Shown: positions 24,965-32,827 of the stretch, one piece after another
Position numbering within the stretch: position 1 is the stretch's first letter
Layout of the letters: every line of letters starts with the position of its first letter
Assembly: GCA_023258975.1 (NCBI GenBank)
Contig: JAHFRD010000002.1
Location: forward strand, 1 to 64,000
DNA length: 64,000 nucleotides
Reading direction: 5' to 3'
Source: Hydrogenophilales bacterium
GTDB taxonomy: Bacteria > Pseudomonadota > Gammaproteobacteria > Burkholderiales > Thiobacillaceae
Notes under the pieces: model-generated
The model's input: only the letters and a program-made list of their open reading frames with translations
Database searches by the model: none
What the model was told of the DNA's origin: nothing
Made by a program: the position numbers and the translations under genes

Positions 24965-26479
24965 TCAAGGCTTCGGCCGTCGCTTGATGCTGGCATTGGC
25001 ACGGGAAACGGTCTCGCCCCGCGCATCGCTCGGAATGTCGAGGATGCGGACTTTCACCGTCTTGCCTTTGAGCTTGCCGGCCGTCAGCCGGCGTTGCGCC
25101 TCCTGGGCGATTTCGCGCGCCACCGCGACATAGGTGTGGAACTCGCCGACATTGATCTTGCCCACCTGAGCCGCCGTGAAGCCGGCATCGCCGGTGAGCG
25201 CGCCAAGCACGTCGCCGGGGCGGATCTTGTCCTTGCGGCCGCCCAGTATCTGCAAGGTCGCCATCGGCGGCAGCAGCGGCTGGTCGCTGCTTGCGGGGAG
25301 CTCGTCGATGGGATGCCATTCCACCTCGGTGCCCAGCTCCTTGACGATATTGTCGACGCGGCGCATCTGGTTGGCGCTGGCCAGGCTCAACGCCCAGCCG
25401 TCCTGGTCGGCGCGGCCGGTACGGCCGATGCGGTGGATGTAGACCTCGGGATCGGGCGTCACATCGACGTTGATGACCGCTTCGAGCTGGGCGATGTCCA
25501 GCCCGCGCGCGGCCACGTCGGTGGCCACCAGCACCGAACAACTGCGGTTGGCGAACTGGATCAATACCTGGTCGCGTTCCCGCTGCTCCAGTTCGCCATG
25601 CAGGGCCAGCGCGTGGAAACCCTGTTCGCGCAGCACCTGCAACAAATCACGGCATTGTTGCCGGGTATTGCAGAAGGCCAGGGTGCTGACCGGGCGAAAA
25701 TGGTTGAGCAGGCGGGCGACCGCCCGCAGCCTTTCCCCGTTCTCGACCTCGTAGAAACGTTGCCGGATCTTGTCGCTCTCGTGCCGTTCCAGCAGCTTCA
25801 CCTCGCGTGGCTGGCGCAGGAACTGCCGGCTCAACTGGGCGATGGCGTCCGGGAAGGTGGCGGAGAACAGCATGGTCTGGCGCCGCTTCGGGCACTGTTT
25901 GGCGACGAACACCATGTCGTCGAAGAAGCCCATGTCCAGCATGCGATCCGCCTCGTCGAATACCAGGGTGTTGAGCGCCTCCAGGTTCAGGCTGCCGCGT
26001 TGCAGGTGATCCATGATCCGGCCCGGCGTCCCCACCACGATGTGGGCGCCGTGTTCCAGGCTGGCCATCTGCGGGCGCATGGTGGTGCCGCCGACCAGGG
26101 AAAGAATCTTGATGTTGTCCTCGGCGCGCGCCAGGCGGCGGATCTCCTGGGTCACCTGATCGGCCAGTTCGCGCGTCGGGCACAGCACCATCGCCTGCAC
26201 CGCGAAACTCCGGACATTCAGGTTGGCCAGCAGGGGCAGGGCGAAAGCCGCCGTCTTGCCGCTGCCGGTTTTGGCCTGGGCGATCAGATCCTGCCCCGCC
26301 AGGGTGATCGGCAGGCTCGCCGCCTGGATCGGCGTCATGGCGAGATAGCCCAGCCGGCGCAGATTCGCCAGCGCGGCGGGCGTCAGCGGCAAGGACTCGA
26401 AGGACGGGTTGTCGGGGGCGCCGCTCGTTTCGGAGTCGGCGGGAGAAGACGCGGGGGAAGGGGTCGGGCGATTGGGCAT
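24965..26479 (-). CDS. dbpA: ATP-dependent RNA helicase DbpA
   Basis: The 504-aa DEAD-box helicase has the Q motif (LGYLAMTPIQ), Walker A AKTGSGKT, PTRELADQV, GTPGRIMDH, DEADRMLD, the SAT motif and the helicase C motifs VLVATDVAARGLD and HRIGRTGRA. A C-terminal RNA-binding domain (about 425-500: KDKIRPGDVLGALTGDAGF) is typical of DbpA, which targets 23S rRNA hairpin 92 in 50S assembly. It has a low-complexity Ser/Pro N-terminus of about 25 residues. Length is slightly longer than E. coli DbpA. The 191-bp repeat abuts its 5' side. Confidence 0.92.
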   Translation of the reverse strand: MPNRPTPSPASSPADSETSGAPDNPSFESLPLTPAALANLRRLGYLAMTPIQAASLPITLAGQDLIAQAKTGSGKTAAFALPLLANLNVRSFAVQAMVLCPTRELADQVTQEIRRLARAEDNIKILSLVGGTTMRPQMASLEHGAHIVVGTPGRIMDHLQRGSLNLEALNTLVFDEADRMLDMGFFDDMVFVAKQCPKRRQTMLFSATFPDAIAQLSRQFLRQPREVKLLERHESDKIRQRFYEVENGERLRAVARLLNHFRPVSTLAFCNTRQQCRDLLQVLREQGFHALALHGELEQRERDQVLIQFANRSCSVLVATDVAARGLDIAQLEAVINVDVTPDPEVYIHRIGRTGRADQDGWALSLASANQMRRVDNIVKELGTEVEWHPIDELPASSDQPLLPPMATLQILGGRKDKIRPGDVLGALTGDAGFTAAQVGKINVGEFHTYVAVAREIAQEAQRRLTAGKLKGKTVKVRILDIPSDARGETVSRANASIKRRPKP

Positions 26480-26489
26480 GCCGAATTAT

Positions 26490-26680
26490 CCTGGAAACCG
26501 CCGTTGGTCATACGCAAAATGCTCGAAAGCTGCGTGGGCAAAGGCATGACCGGTGATTGTTCGCTTCACCCGCAGGGTGAGTGGAAACGTCACTCGTAGG
26601 AGCGGGCTTGCCCGCGAATGGCCGCGTTCTATCGCGGGCAAGCCCGCTCCTACGGCGCCTGCAACTGCGGGAAATAGGAT
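26490..26680 (-). repeat. 191-bp dispersed element, copy 2 (inverted relative to copy 1)
   Basis: This is the reverse-orientation partner of 13677-13867, equal in length and about 97 percent identical by eye. It begins 11 bases before the dbpA start codon, so the dbpA promoter and ribosome site must lie in or beside it. It contains a complete family A palindrome at 26596-26653. The rest of the gap 26480-26811 shows no gene. Confidence 0.85.
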
Positions 26681-26811
26681 CATACGGGGGCATCAACCCG
26701 GCACCGCACTGTCCATCCACACACGCCATCCGACGAGTTTGGCCGTGATCGGCCCATCCACGGCCCGGGTCGGGTATCGTCCAGGGCATAACCCACGAAA
26801 GGAGTCACGGA

Positions 26812-26955
26812 TTGAAACCCAACTATTCGTTTGAGAAGCGCCAAAGAGAGCTGGAAAAAAAGAAAAAGAAGGAGGAAAAGGCGTTGAAAAAAGCGGCTAC
26901 CGGCGAGTCGCCCACGGAACCGGAAGCGCTCGTTCCAGCGGATCGGAAGGAATGA
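26812..26955 (+). CDS. Small highly charged conserved hypothetical protein
   Basis: A 47-aa frame starts at TTG (26812), placed by a strong AAAGGAG seven bases upstream. It reads KPNYSFEKRQRELEKKKKKE and continues with a Lys/Glu-rich helix and an acidic tail ending ADRKE. Short proteins opening NYxFEKRQRELxKKxKKEEK occur across proteobacteria and have no assigned function. A charged helix of this kind could bind nucleic acid or ribosomes, but that is a guess. It lies 35 bases before the transporter gene and may share its transcript. Confidence 0.7.
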   Translation: MKPNYSFEKRQRELEKKKKKEEKALKKAATGESPTEPEALVPADRKE

Positions 26956-26990
26956 TCGGGTAGCGTCGGCAGGTTTTCAGGCGAGTCGTC

Positions 26991-28856
26991 ATGACAGGCG
27001 ATCAAGGCGTGATTTTCGTGGTGCTGCCGGCCACGATGGCCATGTTCATATGGAGCGGTTGGCGACATGACATGGTGGCCCTGGGCGCATTGCTCGCGTG
27101 CGTATTCGCCGGCTTGGTTCCCGGCGGCGCCGCCTTCGCCGGATTCAGCCACCCGGCGGTGATTACCGTGGCTTGTGTGCTGATACTCGGCCACGGTTTG
27201 CAGATCACCGGGGCGGTGGATGTGCTGGCGCAGCGTTTTCTCCCCACCGCTGCGGGGCCGACCCTGAGCATTCTGGCGCTCATCGTCCTGGCGGCGCTGC
27301 TCTCGGGCTTCATGAACAATGTCGGCGCGCTGGCGCTGTTGATGCCCGTCGCCATCCAGATGGCCGCCAGGCAGAACCTGCCGGCGGGCAAGATGCTGAT
27401 GCCGCTGGCCTTCGGTTCGATCCTGGGCGGAATGACCACCCTGATCGGCACCCCTCCCAACCTGATCGTCTCGGGCTACCGGGCGACCACCGGCATGGGC
27501 CACTTTGCCATGTTCGACTTTGCGCCGGTGGGTGTCGCCGTCGCGCTGATCGGCATCGTCTTCATCGGCCTGCTCGGCTGGCGCCTGGTGCCGACGCGCA
27601 AACAGGCCGAAGCCGGCGGTTTCGAGTCCGGCGCCTATCTCAGCGAGGTGCGCGTCGTTGCGGACAGCAAGGCGGTGAACAAGAGCCTGCGCGAAGTCGA
27701 GCGCATGCTGGATGAGAGCGACGCCCAGATCGTCGGCCTGGTGCGCCGCGAGGTCCGCATTTCCGCGCCCAACCCGGGGTGGATATTGCGCGACGGCGAT
27801 ATCCTGGTCATCGAGGTCGAACACTCGGCCCTGTCCTCCGTCCTCTCCATCCTGGGGCTCAAGCTCGAAGAGGACGTGCCCGCCAATCCGGAGCCGAAGG
27901 AAGGCGAGGAGGCCGGTGAGACGCCGGCAAAGGGGAACGCAGCGGCTGCCGCCGGCGATGCCCCGGAAGAGGAACCGGGCCAGGAAACCGCACGGGTGGA
28001 AGAAGTCGTGATTCAGGAACTGGTGGTGATGCCGAACTCGGCCCTGGTCAATCGTTCCGCCACCGACATCGAGTTGCGTACCCGTTACGGCATCAATCTC
28101 CTGGCCATTTCGCGCCAGGGGCAACGCACCTTCAAACGCCTGCGCACCGCCCGCATGCGGGCGGGCGACGTGCTGCTGATGCAGGGCGCGAGCGAGCCCT
28201 TGTCCGGTTTTGTCGCCCAGTTCGGCTGTCTGCCCCTGGCCAAGCGCGAGATTCGGGTGCCGATAAAAGGGCAGGCGCTCACCGCCTCGCTGGTCATGGC
28301 GCTCGCAGTGGCCGCCACCGCCCTGGGCTTGCTCCCCGCTGCGGTCGCTTTCGCCGCCGGGGCGCTCGCCTTCGTCGCGTTGCATATCGTTCCGGTTCGC
28401 TCCATCTACACCTCGATCGACTGGCCGGTCATCGTGCTGCTGGGGGCGATGCTGCCAGTCGCCGATGCCGTGGCGAGCACCGGCGCAGCCGACCTGGTCG
28501 CGCGCCTGTTGCTGGAGAACGTGGCGCACGGACACGCCATCGCCGGGTTGGTCGCCGTGCTGGTGGTGACCATGTTCCTGTCGGACGTGATGAACAACGC
28601 CGCCACGGCGGCGGTGATGTGCCCGATCGGCATCAGCACCGCGCACCAACTCGGGGTCGGCGCCGACGCCTTCCTGATGGCCATCGCGGTGGGCGCCTCC
28701 TGCGCCTTCCTGACGCCCATCGGCCACCAGAACAACACACTGATCCTCGGGCCGGGCGGCTTTCGCTTCGGTGACTACTGGCGTCTTGGCCTGGCGCTGG
28801 AGGCCATCGTGGTCGCGGTCAGCGTGCCCATGATTCTCTGGGTGTGGCCGCTGTGA
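26991..28856 (+). CDS. SLC13/DASS-type anion permease with two RCK_C (TrkA-C) domains
   Basis: The 621-aa membrane protein has a first helical half (about 1-200; VFAGLVPGG, MNNVGALALLMPVA, GTPPNLIVSGYR), a cytoplasmic insert with two TrkA-C type domains (about 205-290 and 340-425) joined by a Pro/Glu-rich linker, and a second helical half (about 430-620; DVMNNAATAAVMCPI, HQNNTLILGPGG). The paired NN and TPP/NQ signature re-entrant loops are typical of divalent anion:Na+ symporters and related sulfate/C4-dicarboxylate carriers. Substrate cannot be told from sequence; sulfate, dicarboxylate or other anions are possible. Confidence 0.85.
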   Translation: MTGDQGVIFVVLPATMAMFIWSGWRHDMVALGALLACVFAGLVPGGAAFAGFSHPAVITVACVLILGHGLQITGAVDVLAQRFLPTAAGPTLSILALIVLAALLSGFMNNVGALALLMPVAIQMAARQNLPAGKMLMPLAFGSILGGMTTLIGTPPNLIVSGYRATTGMGHFAMFDFAPVGVAVALIGIVFIGLLGWRLVPTRKQAEAGGFESGAYLSEVRVVADSKAVNKSLREVERMLDESDAQIVGLVRREVRISAPNPGWILRDGDILVIEVEHSALSSVLSILGLKLEEDVPANPEPKEGEEAGETPAKGNAAAAAGDAPEEEPGQETARVEEVVIQELVVMPNSALVNRSATDIELRTRYGINLLAISRQGQRTFKRLRTARMRAGDVLLMQGASEPLSGFVAQFGCLPLAKREIRVPIKGQALTASLVMALAVAATALGLLPAAVAFAAGALAFVALHIVPVRSIYTSIDWPVIVLLGAMLPVADAVASTGAADLVARLLLENVAHGHAIAGLVAVLVVTMFLSDVMNNAATAAVMCPIGISTAHQLGVGADAFLMAIAVGASCAFLTPIGHQNNTLILGPGGFRFGDYWRLGLALEAIVVAVSVPMILWVWPL

Positions 28857-28976
28857 GCTTGTCTCCATGAGGTTTCCCCGAGGACAAACGAGCGGTCAAC
28901 CCCCGTTTCCGGGATAAGATGCCGCACGGCGGCATCGGCCTGAACGTGCCGCTTGCGCCCCACCCCACCCTCCTCC

Positions 28977-29309
28977 ATGCCGCAATCATTGCCCGATCTG
29001 AAAGATGTGATATTCCACTGGCCGGGGCAGGCGCGCGCGCTCAGGCATTGGCTGCTCGCCGTTTTTTTCCTGCTCGCCCAGGCCGGCGCCCTGGCGCATG
29101 GTGTCAGCCATATCCTGGATCAGACCAACGGCGGCGAGCCGGTATGCGAACAATGCCTGGCCTTCGCCCCGATGGGCGCGGGCGCGGCCGGCACGCCGCT
29201 GGCATGGACGGCGCCGACTCCGACTCCTCCCCTCGACGCGGTCGTTGCGGCGGCGTCACCCATCGCCTTTCTCCCCGGCTATCACAGCCGCGCGCCACCG
29301 CGCGATTAG
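28977..29309 (+). CDS. DUF2946-like small secreted/membrane protein
   Basis: The 110-aa product has one strong hydrophobic segment (about 24-42, LLAVFFLLAQAGALAHG) followed by HGVSHIL and the pair CEQC in GGEPVCEQCLAFAPMGAG. This histidine-plus-CxxC pattern is like DUF2946 proteins, which are often beside metal transporters. Here it precedes a porin, a ZnuA-type binding protein and a metal permease, so a role in periplasmic metal handling is plausible. ATG at 28977 (MPQSLPDLKD) was chosen over one eight codons earlier, and neither start has a clear ribosome site. Confidence 0.65.
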   Translation: MPQSLPDLKDVIFHWPGQARALRHWLLAVFFLLAQAGALAHGVSHILDQTNGGEPVCEQCLAFAPMGAGAAGTPLAWTAPTPTPPLDAVVAAASPIAFLPGYHSRAPPRD

Positions 29310-29361
29310 CCCCCTCCGGGTTGGGGAGAGGGGGCAACGGTGGCATGGCGCGCCGCGTGTT

Positions 29362-29427
29362 CCTTCTGATGAAGCCCCCTACCCTTCGGCATCCCCCGTC
29401 CCCTCTCCCGATGGGATGGGGAAGAAA
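29362..29427. repeat. Dispersed repeat family C (CTGATGAAGCCCCTACCCTTCGG type)
   Basis: CTTCTGATGAAGCCCCCTAC followed by CCTTCGGCATCCC and a CCCTCTCCC run matches 33986-34053 (inverted) and the stretch inside hemF near 39015-39085. It fills much of the gap before the porin gene. Confidence 0.65.
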
Positions 29428-29472
29428 AGCTCGCCCTTCGGGACGCGCCCCCTCGCTATCCAAGGATTCACC

Positions 29473-30813
29473 ATGTTCAAACCCACCCTGCTCGCCGCCG
29501 CTTTGGCGGGCGCGCTGCCCCTGCCGGCCCTGGCCGTGAGCGACGCCGATCTGGCCGCGCTGCGCGCCGAGTTTCAGCAACAACTCGATCACAAGCTGAA
29601 AGAGCTCCAGGCCCGCTATGAAGACCGCCTGAAACAAATGGAAGCGCGTCTGGCGACGCCGGACGCGCCGGCTCCGGCTCCCCGCGAAGCCCGCAGCAAC
29701 GACTTCAACCCGGAACTCTCCCTGATCCTGCAAGGCGGTTATGCCCGGCACAAATCCGGCGAGCGCCGCCCCACGGGCTTCCTGCGCGATGCCGCGATCA
29801 GCGCGCCGGCGCGCGGCTTTTCCCTGAACGACAGCGAACTGATCCTGTCAGCCAACATCGACCCCGATTTCCGTGGACAGGCCACGGTGATCCTGGCGGA
29901 CGGCCAGGCCAACGTGGAGGAGGCCTGGTTTCAGACCCTCGCGCTCGACCACGGCCTGACCGTCAAGGGCGGCCGCTTCCTCTCCGGCATCGGCTACGCC
30001 AACGAACAACATCCGCACGCATGGGATTTCGCCGACAACAACCTGATGTACCAGACCCTGTTCGGCGAGCATTTCACCCAGGACGGCCTGCAACTCAAGT
30101 GGCTGGCGCCGACCGACACCTTCCTGGAATTGGGCGGCGAAATCGGCAACGGCAACGCCTTTCCCGGCGCCAACGGTGGCGGTGGCCGCAATGGCATCGG
30201 CTCCTGGGCGGCCTTCGCCCATGTCGGCGGCGATGTCGGCGAGTCTTCCGCCTGGCGCGCCGGGCTATCCAGATTGGCGGCGCGGCCGCGCGGCCGCGAA
30301 AGCAAGCTGTTCGACACGGCTGGCGTGGACACGAACAACACGTTCAGCGGCCGGTCGCGGACCTGGATCGCGGATTTCGTCTGGAAATGGGCGCCGGACG
30401 GCAACCCGAGGGAACGCAACTTCAAGTTCCAGAGCGAGTATTTCCAGCGCGACGAGGACGGAGAACTGATTCATGACACCAGCGGCGTCAATACCCCCGG
30501 CGCCTACCGGGCCCGCCAATCCGGCTGGTACGCCCAGGGCATCTGGCAGTTCATGCCGCGCTGGCGCGCCGGGTTGCGTTATGACCAGTTGCATCGCGGC
30601 GAACTGGATTTCGGCGCCAACCAGGCCGCTCTGCTGCCCGCCGGTTACACCCCGAGCAAATGGAGCCTGATGGCCGACTGGTCGCCCAGCGAATTCTCCC
30701 GCTTCCGCCTGCAACTGGCGCGCGACCACGCCATATTGGGCAACCCGGACGACCACCAGGTCAGCGTGCAATACATCCACAGCCTGGGCACGCACGGGGC
30801 GCACAAGTTCTGA
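29473..30813 (+). CDS. Outer-membrane porin-like beta-barrel, probably metal-linked
   Basis: The 446-aa protein has a signal peptide (cleavage after about ALA-22), a coiled-coil segment (about 24-65; LAALRAEFQQQLDHKLKELQ) and a beta-barrel of about 360 residues ending HSLGTHGAHKF with a terminal aromatic, the usual outer-membrane insertion signal. The coiled coil plus barrel build is seen in periplasmic-trimer-tethered porins. It sits between a DUF2946-like gene and znuA, so passage of zinc or another metal is likely but inferred. A 48-bp perfect palindrome follows the stop and may end the transcript. Confidence 0.75.
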   Translation: MFKPTLLAAALAGALPLPALAVSDADLAALRAEFQQQLDHKLKELQARYEDRLKQMEARLATPDAPAPAPREARSNDFNPELSLILQGGYARHKSGERRPTGFLRDAAISAPARGFSLNDSELILSANIDPDFRGQATVILADGQANVEEAWFQTLALDHGLTVKGGRFLSGIGYANEQHPHAWDFADNNLMYQTLFGEHFTQDGLQLKWLAPTDTFLELGGEIGNGNAFPGANGGGGRNGIGSWAAFAHVGGDVGESSAWRAGLSRLAARPRGRESKLFDTAGVDTNNTFSGRSRTWIADFVWKWAPDGNPRERNFKFQSEYFQRDEDGELIHDTSGVNTPGAYRARQSGWYAQGIWQFMPRWRAGLRYDQLHRGELDFGANQAALLPAGYTPSKWSLMADWSPSEFSRFRLQLARDHAILGNPDDHQVSVQYIHSLGTHGAHKF

Positions 30814-30816
30814 GCC

Positions 30817-30864
30817 CCCGTGTAGCGCCGGCGTCTCGCCGGCGAGACGCCGGCGCTACACGGG
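30817..30864. repeat. 48-bp perfect palindrome (family B) after the porin gene
   Basis: CCCGTGTAGCGCCGGCGTCT continues into its exact reverse complement with no spacer, giving 24+24 bases of perfect symmetry. It starts four bases after the porin stop and probably acts as a terminator or a barrier between porin and znuA in RNA. Confidence 0.9.
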
Positions 30865-30900
30865 CGCCGCTGACGAACAATGGATAAAGGAAACCAGATC

Positions 30901-31797
30901 ATGTTGCTCCGAGTGTTATTGATTACCCTGCTGCTGGCGGCCAACACCGCCCAGGCCACCCTCAACGTCCTCGCCTGCGAGCCCGAATGGGCCGCGCTGA
31001 CCCAGGAACTGGCCGGCGATCTGGCGCGCGTCACCACCGCCACCACGGCGCGCCAGGATCCGCACCACATCGAGGCGCGGCCTTCCCTGATCGCCCGCGC
31101 GCGCAATGCCGATCTGCTGGTCTGCACCGGCGCGGAACTGGAGATCGGCTGGCTGCCGCTGTTGCGGCGGGAGTCCGGCAATGCCCGCATCCAGCCGGGG
31201 CAACCCGGGTATTTCGAGGCTTCGGCCCATGTTCATTTGCTGGAGCGATCCGGCATCGCCGACCGCGCCCAGGGCGATGTGCATCCCGGCGGCAACCCGC
31301 ATTTTCAGGCCGATCCGCGCAATCTGTTGAAGGTGGCCAATGCCCTGGCGCCGCGTCTGGTGCAACTGGACCCGGCCAACGCCAGCGCCTATGCCGCACG
31401 CAATCAGGATTTTCAGAAGCGCATGGTCGCGGCCATCGCCCGCTGGGAGAAAGAGGCCGCGCCGTTGCGCGGCGTACCGGTGGTGGTGCAGCACCGAAGC
31501 TGGAGCTATCTGGCCGACTGGCTGGGCCTGAAGGTGGTGGCGGACCTGGAACCCAAGCCCGGCATCGAGCCTTCCGTATCCTCGCTGGCCGGCCTGCTGG
31601 ATCGGCTCAAGACGCAGCCCGTGCGCATGATTCTGCGCACACCCTACCAGTCGTCGAAACCCGGCGAGTGGCTGGCCGAACGCGCCGGCATACCCGTCGT
31701 GGAACTGCCTTACACGGTGGGCGGCTCGGCGGCGGCAGGCGACTTGTTCGGCTTGTTCGACGACACCGTGGCGAAGCTGAAAGGGGCGCTGAAATGA
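30901..31797 (+). CDS. znuA: Zinc/metal ABC transporter substrate-binding protein (ZnuA-type)
   Basis: The 298-aa periplasmic protein has a signal peptide (LLRVLLITLLLAANTAQA) and a cluster A-I fold. Metal-ligand candidates are His in QDPHHIEARPS, His in GDVHPGGNPHFQADP, His in VVVQHRSWSYL and a later acidic residue. The His-rich loop of E. coli ZnuA is absent. The ATG at 30901 follows AAGGAA. The next gene is a metal ABC permease, and a porin precedes it. Zinc is likeliest, manganese or iron possible. Confidence 0.85.
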   Translation: MLLRVLLITLLLAANTAQATLNVLACEPEWAALTQELAGDLARVTTATTARQDPHHIEARPSLIARARNADLLVCTGAELEIGWLPLLRRESGNARIQPGQPGYFEASAHVHLLERSGIADRAQGDVHPGGNPHFQADPRNLLKVANALAPRLVQLDPANASAYAARNQDFQKRMVAAIARWEKEAAPLRGVPVVVQHRSWSYLADWLGLKVVADLEPKPGIEPSVSSLAGLLDRLKTQPVRMILRTPYQSSKPGEWLAERAGIPVVELPYTVGGSAAAGDLFGLFDDTVAKLKGALK

Positions 31798-31817
31798 GAC
31801 CGACTTCTGCCCGCCCG

Positions 31818-31970
31818 TGTGGCGCCGGCTCGTTTGGGTCAAACAAAGGCGCCGGCAAGGATGCCGGCGCTACAGCGTCCGCCCGCCCTGTAGCGCCGGC
31901 TTCCAGCCGGCTTTTGAAAGACGCCGGCGAGCACCCACCCCGGACCCGATCCGGGGACGCCGGCGCTACA
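31818..31970. repeat. Two tandem family B palindromes between znuA and the permease
   Basis: A first copy spans 31818-31874 (TGTGGCGCCGGC to GCCGGCGCTACA) and a second 31889-31970 (TGTAGCGCCGGC to GCCGGCGCTACA). They fill almost the whole gap between the two transporter genes, and the second ends 11 bases before the permease ATG, close to its ribosome site. Confidence 0.8.
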
Positions 31971-31981
31971 AGGGGGGCGTC

Positions 31982-32740
31982 ATGAATCTCTCCGTCCTCG
32001 AACCCGGTCTTCTCCTGCCCGCCTTCGCCGCCGGCCTGCTGGTGCTGGCCAGCCATGTGCCGCTGGGGCAGGCGGTGCTGAAGCGCGGCATCGTCTTTCT
32101 CGATCTTGCCATCGCCCAGATCGCCGGACTCGGCGTGGTGTTGGCGCACAGCCTGGGTGGTGAAGACCTGCCCTGGCTCACCCAGATCGGCGCGGTCACG
32201 GCGGCGCTGCTCGGCGCCCTGTTCCTGCATCGCATGGAAAGGCGCGCAGTGGGACACCCAAGTTCGCGCCAGGAAGCGATCATCGGCGTCACCTTCGTCT
32301 CCGCCGCCTGTCTCGCGCTGATCCTGATGAGCCACGATCCGCATGGCGCGGAACACTTGCGCGAATTGCTGGTGGGCCAGATCCTCTGGACGACCTGGAG
32401 CGGCCTCGCCCCCCTGGCCGTGGTCACGGCGTTGGTGCTGGCCACCTGGTTCGGTTTGCGCTGGAAGGACTCGTCCCTCGGCTTTTATCTGCTGTTCGCC
32501 GTCACCATCACCGTCTCGGTGCAGGTGGTGGGCATCTACCTGGTGTTCGCCAGCCTGATCGTGCCGGCGCTGGCCAGCGGCGAACGCCTCGCGCGCGGCC
32601 TGGCCATCGGCACGGCTGGGTATGCTCTCGGCCTGATCGCCTCCGGCCTGTTCGACCTGCCCTCGGGCGCGGCCATCGTGCTGGCCTTGGTGGGCGTTTC
32701 CGGATTGGTTGCCCTGTTTAAGCGAGAGACGCACGCATAA
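31982..32740 (+). CDS. znuB: Metal ABC transporter permease (ZnuB-type)
   Basis: The 252-aa membrane protein has about seven or eight hydrophobic helices and the ABC-3 family pattern (LAHSLGGEDLP, GVTFVSAACLALILM, VSVQVVGIYLVFASLIVPALAS). It should pair with the binding protein encoded upstream. No ATP-binding subunit gene lies next to it or anywhere in the window, so the transporter needs an ATPase from elsewhere. The ribosome site is the GGGGGG edge of the preceding repeat. Assignment to zinc rests on the neighbour. Confidence 0.82.
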   Translation: MNLSVLEPGLLLPAFAAGLLVLASHVPLGQAVLKRGIVFLDLAIAQIAGLGVVLAHSLGGEDLPWLTQIGAVTAALLGALFLHRMERRAVGHPSSRQEAIIGVTFVSAACLALILMSHDPHGAEHLRELLVGQILWTTWSGLAPLAVVTALVLATWFGLRWKDSSLGFYLLFAVTITVSVQVVGIYLVFASLIVPALASGERLARGLAIGTAGYALGLIASGLFDLPSGAAIVLALVGVSGLVALFKRETHA

Positions 32741-32802
32741 ACTCCTCCTCGCCTAGCCGCTGGCGCCCGCCAAACCGGGCGGCGCCGACCCCCGCCAACG
32801 CG

Positions 32803-32827
32803 GTGGGAGCGGGCAGGCCCGCTCCTA
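32803..32827. repeat. Half copy of family A palindrome supplying a stop codon
   Basis: GTGGGAGCGGGCAGGCCCGC leads into TCCTAC. On the minus strand the reductase gene reads CTGCTGCCG and then TAG from GTAGGAGCGGGC, so its stop codon belongs to the repeat. Confidence 0.7.

Noticed and set aside
26553-26834. Frame spanning the second copy of the 191-bp element
   Set aside because: Its translation is the repeat read through into intergenic sequence; the TTG-start gene at 26812 with a strong ribosome site explains the end.
28857-28976. Zur operator upstream of the zinc-type uptake genes
   Set aside because: No convincing AT-rich palindrome of the Zur type was seen by eye.
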